DNA of 64,000 nt from DASRDR01 sp963812945 [NCBI: uncultured Candidatus Rokubacteria bacterium] (lineage in GTDB: Bacteria > Methylomirabilota > Methylomirabilia > Rokubacteriales), in assembly GCA_963812945.1 (NCBI GenBank), contig CAWEXD010000008.1:2480001-2544000 (forward strand), written 5' to 3'. The position numbers and the translations under genes are program-made. Shown here piece by piece: positions 25,395 through 33,491 of this stretch (position 1 is its first letter; each line of letters starts with the position of its first letter). The notes under the pieces are model-generated. The model was not told where the DNA came from. It saw nothing but the letters and a program-made list of their open reading frames with translations, and made no database searches.

Positions 25395-26030
25395 GTGAGC
25401 TCACGCCGAACCCTCGCGCTCCTGGTTGCCGGCGTCATCCTGCTCGGCCTCGCCTGGGCGCTCTGGCCGACCCGGGGGTCCCGTCCGGCGACCACCGGGG
25501 CGCCACCGGCCACGCCGACCGTCGTGTTCCTCGGCGACAGCATCACCCACGGTCACCGCCTGCCGCGGAACGTGGCGTTCCCGCACCGGCTGGGCCAGGC
25601 GCTGGGTGTCCACGCCATCAACGCCGGCATCTCGGGCGACACGACGGACGGAGGGCTCCGGCGGATCGAGCGGGACGTGCTCGCCCAGCGGCCCGGCCTG
25701 GTCGTGGTGGGGCTCGGCGTGAACGACGCTTTCGGCCAGCGGCCGCACGAAGCCGTCGCCCAGAACCTCCGGGCGATCACGCAGCGGATTCGCGCGGAGG
25801 GCGCTCAGGTCGTGCTGCTCCACATGGCCGTGCCCGGCGTGGCCGGCGATGGGTACCGGGACGACCTCCGGGAGATCGCGCAGAGCGAGGGCGCGACGCT
25901 CGTGGAGGACTTCCTGGAGGGGGTAGTGCCGGCCCACACCTACGACAGGCTCCACCCCAACGAGCAAGGCCAGGCGATGCTCGCCGAGCGCCTCTTGCCC
26001 GTCCTCCGCGCGGCGCTCGCCCTCCGATGA
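25395..26030 (+). CDS. SGNH/GDSL esterase, TesA-like
   Basis: 211 residues, GTG start. An N-terminal hydrophobic anchor or signal (TLALLVAGVILLGLAWALW) places it in the periplasm or on the membrane. Block I is FLGDSITHG with the nucleophile Ser; block II Gly in NAGISGDTT; block III VGLGVNDAF; block V DRLHPNEQG with catalytic Asp and His. This is the arylesterase/lysophospholipase TesA pattern. Substrate not determined by sequence. Confidence 0.9.
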   Translation: MSSRRTLALLVAGVILLGLAWALWPTRGSRPATTGAPPATPTVVFLGDSITHGHRLPRNVAFPHRLGQALGVHAINAGISGDTTDGGLRRIERDVLAQRPGLVVVGLGVNDAFGQRPHEAVAQNLRAITQRIRAEGAQVVLLHMAVPGVAGDGYRDDLREIAQSEGATLVEDFLEGVVPAHTYDRLHPNEQGQAMLAERLLPVLRAALALR

Positions 26031-26106
26031 CGCCGATGGCGGGGGCCCGGGTGTCCCCCGGCGTCACGCAGCGCAACGACCAGCCCAACAAGAAGGAGCT
26101 CAGCCC

Positions 26107-26433
26107 ATGCCCCGCATCACGTCCGCTCAACTGCAAGTCAACCAGCCCGTCGAAGCCGCGGCACCGGACGCGACCCTGATCGTCACCGTCGATCCCGCCC
26201 GGCCGCTCCCCGTGGGCGCCTACACCTTCCAGCTGGAAGTCCTGGACGATTCGGGCAACCGCTCCCAGCCCGTCCAGGCCCGCCTCTTCGTCGTGGACAC
26301 CCAGGCGCCCACGGCCATCATCAGCGCACCGCGGACCGTGCCGTTCGGCCAGGAATTCACGCTCAGCGGAGCGGAATCGCGGGACGTCGGCGGCGGCGCG
26401 ATCGCCCGGTACGTCTGGACGCTCATCCAGTAG
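26107..26433 (+). CDS. Small Ig/PKD-like protein, probable 5' part of a frameshifted gene
   Basis: 108 residues, good ribosome binding site (AAGGAG). Two beta-sandwich pieces: PVGAYTFQLEVLDDSGNRSQPVQARLFVVD, the end of an Ig-like fold, and PFGQEFTLSGAESRDVGGGAIARYVWTLIQ, the first half of a PKD domain. The domain is cut by a TAG just where PKD strands should continue. The missing half is encoded in another frame at 26441-26641. No signal peptide, so location is unclear. Confidence 0.6.
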   Translation: MPRITSAQLQVNQPVEAAAPDATLIVTVDPARPLPVGAYTFQLEVLDDSGNRSQPVQARLFVVDTQAPTAIISAPRTVPFGQEFTLSGAESRDVGGGAIARYVWTLIQ

Positions 26434-26440
26434 GGCTCGA

Positions 26441-26641
26441 ATGCGTTTCGAACCGAACCGATCCGTCGAGACCCGCCAGCCGACCGTGGTCGTGGACGCT
26501 GGATTGCCTCGCGGCCGGCATCGGTTCCGGCTCGAGGTCGTCAATGCGCGCGGCCAGAGAAGCCAGCCGGCGGACGTGATCGTGACGGTCACGGGCCGCC
26601 GACCGCCGGCACGTCGGTCACGGGGTCGGCCGAAGGGTTAG
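26441..26641 (+). CDS. Downstream PKD half (66 codons), likely continuation of the preceding gene
   Basis: Encodes QPTVVVDAGLPRGRHRFRLEV then RGQRSQPADVIVTV, which matches the C-terminal strands of a PKD domain and echoes PVGAYTFQLEVLDDSGNRSQPV in the preceding frame. It is in frame +1 relative to that gene, 8 nt away, with no ribosome binding site at its ATG. Either a frameshifted 3' half or an independently translated small protein; I favour the first. The tail is basic (RRPPARRSRGRPKG). Confidence 0.5.
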   Translation: MRFEPNRSVETRQPTVVVDAGLPRGRHRFRLEVVNARGQRSQPADVIVTVTGRRPPARRSRGRPKG

Positions 26642-26730
26642 GGTGGTCGTCAGGAGCTCCTGGATCCTCGCCGCAAAGGCCGCGTACGGCTGGGCGCCCA
26701 CGATATCCGGGCAATCCTCGATCCCGGCGG
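26642..26730 (-). pseudogene. Possible C-terminal remnant of a DsbA/thioredoxin-like protein
   Basis: On the minus strand this stretch reads IEDCPDIVGAQPYAAFAARI followed by QELL and a stop inside the neighbouring gene end. I-V-G-A-Q-P-Y-x-x-F is a common C-terminal helix start in DsbA/FrnE-like thioredoxin folds. An in-frame TAG lies a few codons upstream, and nothing recognisable remains of the catalytic part. Short, so low confidence. Confidence 0.3.
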
Positions 26731-26765
26731 CGGCCTACCGGCGAGGAGGACGCAGGCCGGCCGGC

Positions 26766-27182
26766 TCAGGCGGGCGCGGTCGGATCGATGACGTGTAGCC
26801 TGGCGAAGGACCCTCGGTAGAAGCCCCGGTCGCGGGTAAGGAGAGCGTCGGCTTGGCGAAGCGCATGCGCTCCAACGAGGAAGTCGGCGACGACGCGGGA
26901 TTGATCGCCCGGCCGGCGCCACCTGTAGTCTTGCCAGAGCTGTCCGGCCAGCGCCGCCGTGTCGGCCTGGAGCGGATCGAAACGAATCCCCAGCACCCCG
27001 ACGGCTTCCTGGAACGCATCCTGGTCGGCGAAATGCGCGCGCACCTCCGCCCAGACGACGTCCGATGCGACGAGCGCCCCCGAACGGTAGGCTCTGCGGA
27101 GCGCTTCGCGCGACCGCTCACCGAACCTCGGGTCAGCCGCGAGCACATCCAGGAGGACGGACGTGTCGACGGCCGTCTTCAC
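26766..27182 (-). CDS. vapC: PIN-domain toxin VapC
   Basis: 138 residues. PIN ribonuclease fold with acidic residues in [11 protein letters not shown] (N-terminal Asp), [10 protein letters not shown] (Glu), [12 protein letters not shown] (Asp) and LLTRDRGFY (Asp), the four metal-binding positions of the family. VapC toxins cleave RNA, often initiator tRNA or rRNA. The ATG overlaps the end of the AbrB-type antitoxin gene by 4 nt, the classical antitoxin-first order. Confidence 0.93.
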   Translation of the reverse strand: MKTAVDTSVLLDVLAADPRFGERSREALRRAYRSGALVASDVVWAEVRAHFADQDAFQEAVGVLGIRFDPLQADTAALAGQLWQDYRWRRPGDQSRVVADFLVGAHALRQADALLTRDRGFYRGSFARLHVIDPTAPA

Positions 27183-27454
27183 GACGGCCGCCTCTCGCGT
27201 CTCCTGCGGGACGTGCGTGGCCGGCCCTTGGGCCGAGGCCCCCGCATGGCGTCGACGAGCGCGTCGACCGGCGCATCGAGCTTCAGCCGGCCGTAGACGC
27301 GATCGACAGGATCGCTCCCCCCGCCGCCCTTGCGCAGGACCGCCTCACCCTCGCGCACGAGAAACTGGACGTCGGTACCCGGGACCAGGCCGAGCTGCTC
27401 CCGTATCTCGACAGGCACGGTGACCTGGCCCTTCGAGGAGATTCGGCTCTTCAT
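27179..27454 (-). CDS. vapB: AbrB/SpoVT-type antitoxin VapB
   Basis: 91 residues. The swapped-hairpin DNA-binding domain is at the N-terminus ([25 protein letters not shown]), followed by strand [13 protein letters not shown]. The C-terminal half is basic and would wrap the toxin. A palindrome overlaps its promoter (27461-27489), consistent with autorepression by VapB/VapBC. The pair lies 80 nt downstream of pilU on the same strand. Confidence 0.93.
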   Translation of the reverse strand: MKSRISSKGQVTVPVEIREQLGLVPGTDVQFLVREGEAVLRKGGGGSDPVDRVYGRLKLDAPVDALVDAMRGPRPKGRPRTSRRRRERRPS

Positions 27455-27460
27455 GAGTAA

Positions 27461-27489
27461 AGGGTAAGCCGTCTTACCCTTGAGGTCAA
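27461..27489 (-). promoter_or_regulatory. vapBC promoter and operator palindrome
   Basis: Perfect palindrome AGGGTAAG-CCGT-CTTACCCT at 27461-27480. Reading minus, TTGACC (27484-27489) is followed after 17 nt by TACCCT (27461-27466), so the palindrome covers the spacer and -10. The hexamer ends 6 nt before the vapB ATG, with no ribosome binding site: a leaderless start is likely. A dimer of AbrB-type antitoxin would suit this symmetric site. Confidence 0.6.
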
Positions 27490-27534
27490 GAGAAGTCCAG
27501 GGGCTGTGGAGACGTGCTGGAACTTGCCGAGGGG

Positions 27535-28602
27535 CTAGCGAATCCCCTTCATCCGGAGCCGGAGGTTGTTCGGGCTGTCGGCGAAGCGAAGGGCTTCGTC
27601 CTGGTCGATCAGCTTCCGCCGGAGGAGGTCGAAGAGCGCCTGGTCGAACGTCTGGAGCCCCTCGTTCGTGCCCTCCTCGATGGCCTGGCGGACGGTCTCG
27701 AGCTCGCCCCGCCGGATCAGCGCCTGGACGCGGGGGGTGACGAGCATCAGCTCCATGGCGGCGATCCGGCCCTTCCCCTCCACGCGGGGAACCAGGCGCT
27801 GCGCGGCCACGGCCCGCAGCGAGAGCGACAGCTGCAACAGCGTGGACGTCCGCACCTCGGGGGGGAAGAAGTGGAGCACGCGCTCGAGCGCGGTCGTCGC
27901 GTTCGTGGCGTGAAGCGTCGACAGCACCAGGTGACCGGTCTCGGCGGAGTGGAGCGCGACGGCAACCGTCTCCGAGTCCCGCAGCTCCCCCACGAAGATC
28001 ACGTCGGGCGCCTGCCGGAGGGCGTTCTTCAGGCCGATCAGGTAGGACTCGGTGTCGATGCCGACCTCGCGCTGGGACACGATGCTCTGGTCCGGCGCCT
28101 GGAGGAACTCGACCGGGTCCTCGATCGTGACCACGTGGCCGCGGGACCGCGCGATGCGCTCGTGGAGCATGGCGGCAACGGTCGTGGACTTGCCCGCTCC
28201 GGTCGCCCCGACCACCAGGATCAGGCCCTGCCGCTCCAGGGCGAGGCTCCCCAGGGGGGCCGGGAGCTCGAGCGACTCGAGCGTCGGCACCTCGGTCTTC
28301 ACCCGCCGGAGCACGGCGCCCGAGACGCCCATCGCCCGGTAGCAGTTGACCCGGAACCGTCCCAGGATCGGATGCATGTGGGACAGGTTCGCCTCGCCCT
28401 TCTCGGCGAAGGTGGCCCGGTCCCGCATCGGCAGGAGACGCTCGATGACGGCGCGCATGGCGTCGCCGTCGAGCGCGTCCGCGCCGGCAACCGGACTGAC
28501 CAGGCCGTCCACCTTGATCGATGGCGGGACGCCCTCCAGGAAATAGACGTCGGACGCTCCGCTCGCCACCGCCTCGGCCAGGACCGTGTCGATGACCGTC
28601 AT
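27535..28602 (-). CDS. pilU: Type IV pilus retraction ATPase PilU/PilT paralogue
   Basis: 355 residues from ATG 28602, which overlaps the PilT stop (ATGA). Hexameric secretion-type ATPase: Walker A GATGAGKSTT, Asp box VTIEDPVEFL, Walker B APDVIFVGELRD, His box GHLVLSTLHATNA. PilU works with PilT to pull back type IV pili; the second position after PilT and the LHATNA variant fit PilU. C-terminal QTFDQALFDLLRRKLIDQDEALRFADS is the usual family tail. Expected at the inner membrane base of the pilus. Confidence 0.9.
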   Translation of the reverse strand: MTVIDTVLAEAVASGASDVYFLEGVPPSIKVDGLVSPVAGADALDGDAMRAVIERLLPMRDRATFAEKGEANLSHMHPILGRFRVNCYRAMGVSGAVLRRVKTEVPTLESLELPAPLGSLALERQGLILVVGATGAGKSTTVAAMLHERIARSRGHVVTIEDPVEFLQAPDQSIVSQREVGIDTESYLIGLKNALRQAPDVIFVGELRDSETVAVALHSAETGHLVLSTLHATNATTALERVLHFFPPEVRTSTLLQLSLSLRAVAAQRLVPRVEGKGRIAAMELMLVTPRVQALIRRGELETVRQAIEEGTNEGLQTFDQALFDLLRRKLIDQDEALRFADSPNNLRLRMKGIR

Positions 28603-29690
28603 GCCATCCTCCCGGCCATGGCCGGGGGTGGCGTCAAGCCGAGCGCGCCGGCCGAACCCGATGAGGACGATTGCAGGAAGGCCTCGGCGTGAGCCTTGTC
28701 CACCAGCCCCTGCATCATCAGGTTCCGGAGCGCCTGCTCCAGGCTCTGCATGCCCATCTGCGTCCCGGTCTGGATGGACGAGGGCATCTGGTGCGTCTTG
28801 CCCTCCCGGATCAGGTTCCGGATGGCCACTGTCGCCACCATGATCTCGAGCGCGGCCACCCGGCCCTTCTTGTCCCTCGTCGGGAGCAGGACCTGCGAGA
28901 CGACGCCCTGAAGGGCCTCGGCCAGCTGCACCCGCACCTGCTGCTGCTGCGCCGGGGGGAAGGCGTCGATGATGCGGTCGATCGTCTTGGGGGCGCTCTT
29001 CGTGTGGAGCGTCCCGAAGACGAGATGCCCGGTCTCGGCGGCCGTCAGCGCCAGGCTGATCGTCTCGAGGTCGCGCATCTCGCCGACCAGGATGACATCG
29101 GGATCCTCGCGGAGGGCGGCCCGCAGCGCCACCGAGAACGATTTCGTGTGGGAGCCGATCTCCCGCTGGTTCATGAGGCACCGCTTGGAGCGATGCACGA
29201 ACTCGATCGGATCCTCGAGCGTGATGATGTGCTTCTTCTGGGTCGTGTTCACGTGGTCGATCATCGCGGCCAAAGTCGTGGACTTCCCCGATCCCGTGGG
29301 CCCCGTCACCAGCACGAGCCCGTTCTCGCGCAGAGCCAGGGTCTGCATGACCTGGGGCAGGCCGAGCTCCTGGAACGACCGGATGTGCGTGGGAACGACG
29401 CGGAACACCGCCCCCTCGCCGTTCCGCTGATTGAACACGTTGACGCGGAACCGGGCCATCTCGCCGACCTCGATGGCGAAGTCGAGGTCGCGATGCTCCT
29501 CGAAGAGCCGACGCTGGTCGTCGTTCAGGATCTCGTAGATCATCCGGTGGACCCCCTCCCGGCTGAGGAGGGCGTCCTCGATCACGGTGAGCTCACCGTG
29601 CAGCCGCATCAGCGGTGGGGACCCGGCGGACAGGTGGAGGTCGGAGCCACCCCTCTCCTTGGTCTGGATCAGGAGCTCGGCGACGTCCAT
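28599..29690 (-). CDS. pilT: Type IV pilus retraction ATPase PilT
   Basis: 363 residues. Motifs: ERGGSDLHLSAGSPP at the N-terminus, Walker A GPTGSGKSTT, Asp box ITLEDPIEFVH, Walker B DPDVILVGEMRD and His box GHLVFGTLHT. The C-terminal SLEQALRNLMMQGLVDKAHAEAFL carries the family tail. It starts inside the preceding pseudo-ATPase gene (22-nt overlap) and overlaps pilU by 4 nt. Powers pilus retraction (twitching, DNA uptake). No pilin, PilC or PilB core genes are in the window, only the degenerate PilB-like gene. Confidence 0.94.
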   Translation of the reverse strand: MDVAELLIQTKERGGSDLHLSAGSPPLMRLHGELTVIEDALLSREGVHRMIYEILNDDQRRLFEEHRDLDFAIEVGEMARFRVNVFNQRNGEGAVFRVVPTHIRSFQELGLPQVMQTLALRENGLVLVTGPTGSGKSTTLAAMIDHVNTTQKKHIITLEDPIEFVHRSKRCLMNQREIGSHTKSFSVALRAALREDPDVILVGEMRDLETISLALTAAETGHLVFGTLHTKSAPKTIDRIIDAFPPAQQQQVRVQLAEALQGVVSQVLLPTRDKKGRVAALEIMVATVAIRNLIREGKTHQMPSSIQTGTQMGMQSLEQALRNLMMQGLVDKAHAEAFLQSSSSGSAGALGLTPPPAMAGRMA

Positions 29691-31072
29691 GGGTCCTTTC
29701 GATCGATCAGATCCCGGCGGAGGGCCGGGGTAAGGGGCCGAACATCGATAACGAGGGCGCCGCCCCGACGCTGCGCCTCGACGACGCCGCGGGTCAGCGC
29801 GAGCAGCGGGCCACGCAGGTCAACGGTCGCCAGATACGCGAGCGCGCTTCGCACGGAGCCGAGCGCAACGCCCGCCAGGACGAGTGTCCCCTGCTCGGCG
29901 CTCGCCAGCACCGCCGTCGCCAGGGCCGGCGTGGTGACGTCCTCGACGACGGTCACGTCGGCGCCGTGGGCCAGCATCGTGACGGCGTCGGCCGTGAAGT
30001 CGCTCGCGAGCTCGACCTGGAGAAATCCCAGCACCTCGAAGGACACGTGTCGCTCGAGGGTCAGCACGCGGCGCCCGGGGCCGGCGGCCGCCCGGGCGAG
30101 GGCGTAGAGCACGGCCGCCCGCGCGTGCGGGTCAGGCCCCACCACCAGTACGAGGCCGCCCGCGCCGCTCGGGGTCAGGGTGCGGTCCGTCAATTCCTCG
30201 AGCAGCCGCTGAATGGGGGCGGGCACGCCCAGCGTCTCGAGCGTCGGGGCCTCGGTGGCCACCTCGCTCACGCGCGCGGTGACGGCTTCCCCGGACAGCG
30301 TGGGGAAGAAAAAGAACTCGAACTCGATCTCACGCCCGTCGAGGCGCGTGCGGACCCGGGCCTGCCTCGGCCCCGGCTCGCTGCGCAGTCCGGCCAGCAG
30401 ACGAAGGCGGAAGGTCATCGGCCCGAGCAGCTCGCGGTCGAACCACGCACGGTCGAGCAGCCGGCCGTCCACGCGTAGCCGCACCAGGACGCCGTTCGGG
30501 GCGGGCTCGAGATGTAGCTCCTCCGCCCGGGCCCGGACGGCGTCGAGCAGGAGCGCGAACACCTGGCTCACCCCGGTGAGGTCGACGACCGCGCTCGCCT
30601 CTCTGTTGACGCCATTTCCCCGCGCGTCGGAGGTGGACCTCGATCCCGGGAAGGCCCGGTCGAGGAAGTGCTGCACGGCGTCGCGGGCAGCCAGCGCGAC
30701 CGTCACCCGCGAGCCGCTCAGCGCCTCGAGCTCGATGGCGGCCTGGCGGTTGGTAGGGTCGGTCACGAGCACCGTCATCTCCTCGCCCACGCGGAGGATC
30801 GGCACCGCCTCGTGGCGCCGGAGCACCGTCTCCGGCAAGGATCGAGCGACCTCGAGGTCGATGACCTCGTCCGACAGCTCCACGAAGGGAATCTGGAGCG
30901 ACTCCGACAGCGCCCAGCTGAGCTGCTCCTGATTGATCGTGCCCATCGAGAGGAGGAGCTCGCCCAAGCGGCGCCCGCTCACCCGCTGGCGCGCGAGGGC
31001 GTCGTCCAGCTGCTCGCGGGTCACGAGTCCGCGCTGGACCAGGACCTCGCCCAAGCGCTGACGCGTGCTCAC
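29669..31072 (-). CDS. PilB/GspE-like protein with destroyed ATPase site
   Basis: 467 residues, GTG start overlapping the regulator stop. The N-terminal MshEN-type domain is normal (RLGEVLVQRGLVTREQLDDALARQR, then LGELLLSMGTINQEQL and SLPETVLRRHEAVPI). The C-terminal half follows the GspE fold, but Walker A is GPDPHARAAVL with no GK[ST] and Walker B is GADVTVVEDVTT. The zinc tetra-Cys of PilB is absent. It should not hydrolyse ATP. MshEN domains can bind cyclic-di-GMP, so a regulatory role on PilT/PilU is plausible but inferred. Confidence 0.82.
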   Translation of the reverse strand: MSTRQRLGEVLVQRGLVTREQLDDALARQRVSGRRLGELLLSMGTINQEQLSWALSESLQIPFVELSDEVIDLEVARSLPETVLRRHEAVPILRVGEEMTVLVTDPTNRQAAIELEALSGSRVTVALAARDAVQHFLDRAFPGSRSTSDARGNGVNREASAVVDLTGVSQVFALLLDAVRARAEELHLEPAPNGVLVRLRVDGRLLDRAWFDRELLGPMTFRLRLLAGLRSEPGPRQARVRTRLDGREIEFEFFFFPTLSGEAVTARVSEVATEAPTLETLGVPAPIQRLLEELTDRTLTPSGAGGLVLVVGPDPHARAAVLYALARAAAGPGRRVLTLERHVSFEVLGFLQVELASDFTADAVTMLAHGADVTVVEDVTTPALATAVLASAEQGTLVLAGVALGSVRSALAYLATVDLRGPLLALTRGVVEAQRRGGALVIDVRPLTPALRRDLIDRKDPWTSPSS

Positions 31073-31488
31073 GCAGGCCTTCTCCGGACCATGTCCTGGG
31101 CCAGCTGGCCGAGGACGATGGGTGAGAACGGCTTGCTCATGTGCGCGTCGACGCCCATGCCCTTGCTGAGCTGGCCGTACGCGGGGTCCATGCAGCCGGT
31201 GAGCATGATGATGGGGATCCTGGCCGTTGCCGGCTGGCCGCGCAGACGCGCGACGGCCGTGTAGCCGTCCATCTTCGGCATCATCACGTCTGCGACGATG
31301 AGGTGCGGCTGGTGTCGGGCGGCGAGCTCGAGGAGCTCGAGCCCGTCACGGGCCGTGACGGTGTCGAAGCCCACTTCGGCCAGGACCTCGCCGACCAGGC
31401 GGCGCACCTCGTCCTCGTCGTCGGCGATGAGCGCCAGGAGTCGAGAGGCCCCGCCCACGTTGTTCGCGGTACTTCCGTTCTCCGACAC
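31069..31488 (-). CDS. CheY-like single-domain response regulator
   Basis: 139 residues. GTG 31488 is chosen because GGAGGA (31497-31502) lies 6 nt upstream. Receiver motifs: IADDEDEVRRL, phosphoacceptor Asp in LIVADVMMPKMDG, Thr in IIMLTG and Lys in MSKPFSP. No output domain, as in PilG/PilH/CheY. First gene of the run response regulator, PilB-like, pilT, pilU, all overlapping, so it probably controls pilus retraction through the pseudo-ATPase. The cognate kinase is not adjacent. Confidence 0.9.
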   Translation of the reverse strand: MSENGSTANNVGGASRLLALIADDEDEVRRLVGEVLAEVGFDTVTARDGLELLELAARHQPHLIVADVMMPKMDGYTAVARLRGQPATARIPIIMLTGCMDPAYGQLSKGMGVDAHMSKPFSPIVLGQLAQDMVRRRPA

Positions 31489-31592
31489 GACATGTCCTCC
31501 GTGACTCACGAATCTCGCGGGCGTCGCCCAAAGGCGCGGGCCACGGGCACGACAAGGCGCCCGAACGGCGCGTCCGGCGCCTCACGTTGCGC

Positions 31593-31620
31593 ACTACAAC
31601 CGGCGTGGTGTACGGTGCAA
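31593..31620 (-). promoter_or_regulatory. Candidate promoter for the regulator-pilTU operon
   Basis: Minus strand TTGCAC (31615-31620), 16 nt, TGTAGT (31593-31598), about 100 nt before the GTG start. Four to five matches per hexamer; moderate evidence in GC-rich DNA. Confidence 0.35.
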
Positions 31621-31682
31621 GGCGCGTGCCGAGGTCGACGCACGGGACGGAACACGCACGACACGCGGTGCCGATGACGCCG

Positions 31683-32237
31683 ATGACGAAGGAAACACGC
31701 ATCACGGTTGTCGTTTGTGCCCTCGCCACGAGCTTGGCCGCGCCCGGTCCGTCGCCCGGCTTCGCCCAGACCCCGCCAGGATTCGTCACCCCGGCGCGCC
31801 CCGTGGTGTCAGACGGCGCGATCGTCCGCCTGGAGTACACGATGCGCGACGACGCAGGAGCGGTCCTCGACGCCAGCGCCGACGGGGAGCCCCTCGTGTT
31901 CACGCAGGGTGAGCACCAGATCATCCCGGGGCTCGAGCGCGCCGTGGCCGGGATGGGTGTCGGCGAGGAGAAGCGCGTCTCGGTGGCGGCGGAGGACGCC
32001 TACGGGCCCGTCGATCCGGATGCGGTGGCCGAAATCCCCCGAGAGGCGATCCCGGCGGACGCCCAGCGCGCGGGGCAGCAGATCGTGGCGCGCGGCCCCG
32101 ACGGCTCGACACGCGTCGTGCGGATCAAGGAGCTCCGGGAGGCCACGGTGGTCCTCGACCTCAACCACCCGTTCGCCGGGATGGTCCTCCACTTCGCCGT
32201 CCGCGTCGTCGGCATCGAGGCCCCGGTGTCCCGCTAG
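31683..32237 (+). CDS. SlyD-like FKBP peptidyl-prolyl isomerase, exported
   Basis: 184 residues from ATG 31683 (ATG 31674 is 3 codons upstream). Signal peptide ITVVVCALATSLAAPGPSPGFAQ. The FKBP core starts VVSDGAIVRLEYTMRDDAGAVLDASADGEPLVFTQG and includes IIPGLERAVAGMGVGEEK; the insert-in-flap region (EIPREAIPADAQRAGQQIVA) and the ending VLDLNHPFAGMVLHFAVRVVGI are SlyD-type. SlyD is normally cytoplasmic, so an exported version would be a periplasmic chaperone/isomerase. The His-rich metal tail of SlyD is absent. Confidence 0.9.
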   Translation: MTKETRITVVVCALATSLAAPGPSPGFAQTPPGFVTPARPVVSDGAIVRLEYTMRDDAGAVLDASADGEPLVFTQGEHQIIPGLERAVAGMGVGEEKRVSVAAEDAYGPVDPDAVAEIPREAIPADAQRAGQQIVARGPDGSTRVVRIKELREATVVLDLNHPFAGMVLHFAVRVVGIEAPVSR

Positions 32238-32246
32238 AGCCGCGAC

Positions 32247-33491
32247 CTACGGAGCGCTCGAGAGCGGCTCCCGTGTGGCGACGGACGTCGGCCGCGGCAC
32301 GAGGAAGTGGAGGCGGCCAGGCTGCCGCATGAGGCCCGCCGCGAAGGCGGCGCTCTCCCCCCGCCCCCAGAAGAAGTCGACCCGGCCGGCGCCCCGGATC
32401 GCACCACCCGTGTCCTGGTTGAGGACGAAGCGCGCGAGAGGACTCCAGCGGACGGCGCCGTCCGGTGTCCGCTCGGGCTGCTCGGTATCGAGGAAGGCCA
32501 GGGCGCCCGGCGGGAAGAGACGGGAGTCGGTCGCAATCGAGCGCCCCGGCGTGAGGGGCCGTCCGAGGCTCCCTTCCGGCGGACCGGCCAGCGGGCGGAA
32601 GAAGATGAACGATTCGTTGTGCTGGAGCACGCGCTGGCGCTCGCCCGGGTTCGCCGCCAGCCAGGCGCGGATCGCCTGCATCGACATGGCCTCGCGGGGG
32701 ACGCGCCCCTCCTCGATCAGGAGGCGCCCGATCGCCCGGTAGGCCTGGCCGTTGGCGCCGGCATAGCCGACTCGCTGCTCCCGGCCGTCCGGGAAGCGGA
32801 GCGTTCCACTCCCCTGGATCTCCATGAAGAAGACGTCGACCGGGTCGCGCGCCCACGCGAGCTCGAGTCCCCGGCCGGCCAGGCGTCCCGCATCGATCTC
32901 CGCCCGTCGCCAGTACGGGACGAGGCGCCGCCCGTCGACGCGGCCGAACACCCGTTCTCCGCGGAAGCGGGGGTCGAATGCCTCGAGCCGGACCTCGACC
33001 AAGTCACTCGGGAGCCCGAGAACCGGCACCGCGTACTCGGGACTCGGACGCTCGGACGCCTCGACCACCGGCTCGTAGTATCCGGTGACGAGCATGCGCC
33101 CGTCCGCCCCGCCTACGCTCTCCAGCACCTCGAAGGCGCCGCGGACATGCGCCGCCAGGCGCTCGGGCCCGGGCGATTCCGCCAGCACCCCGAGCAGGCC
33201 CCGGAGCGCTCGCGCCTGCTCGGTGACCGTGACGCGCCGGGGTCCCATCACGAGGGTCAGGTCGGCGGGCTGGGCCGCGAGCCACGCGAGGCTCTGCTCG
33301 ACCGCGGCGCGGAGCGAGGCGGGATCGCCGTCGTCCCGGAGGGCCGGCGCGGACCAGACCGGGCGGAGAGCGTGGGCAGGCTCGGTCACGGCCTGCGTCC
33401 GCCAGGCCGCGCAGCCCGCGCCCAGCGCGAGGGCGGCCATCACCGCCACCAGGACGCGCACGGGCTCCTGGCTGTCCCGTCCGGCGCTCAT
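32247..33491 (-). CDS. mltA: Membrane-bound lytic transglycosylase MltA, copy 1
   Basis: 414 residues from ATG 33491. N-terminal lipoprotein-like signal (VLVAVMAALALGAGCAAW). The MltA core GRMLVTGYYEPVVEAS and the 3D-domain ending SPLARFVLNQDTGGAIRGAGRVDFFWG, with the catalytic Asp, are intact; MQAIRAWLAANPGERQRVLQHNESFIFFR is the expected middle. MltA cleaves the MurNAc-GlcNAc bond to form anhydroMurNAc ends, the substrates later taken up by AmpG. Its start overlaps the HIT gene by 4 nt. Homologous to the copy at 36010-37257. Confidence 0.94.
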   Translation of the reverse strand: MSAGRDSQEPVRVLVAVMAALALGAGCAAWRTQAVTEPAHALRPVWSAPALRDDGDPASLRAAVEQSLAWLAAQPADLTLVMGPRRVTVTEQARALRGLLGVLAESPGPERLAAHVRGAFEVLESVGGADGRMLVTGYYEPVVEASERPSPEYAVPVLGLPSDLVEVRLEAFDPRFRGERVFGRVDGRRLVPYWRRAEIDAGRLAGRGLELAWARDPVDVFFMEIQGSGTLRFPDGREQRVGYAGANGQAYRAIGRLLIEEGRVPREAMSMQAIRAWLAANPGERQRVLQHNESFIFFRPLAGPPEGSLGRPLTPGRSIATDSRLFPPGALAFLDTEQPERTPDGAVRWSPLARFVLNQDTGGAIRGAGRVDFFWGRGESAAFAAGLMRQPGRLHFLVPRPTSVATREPLSSAP

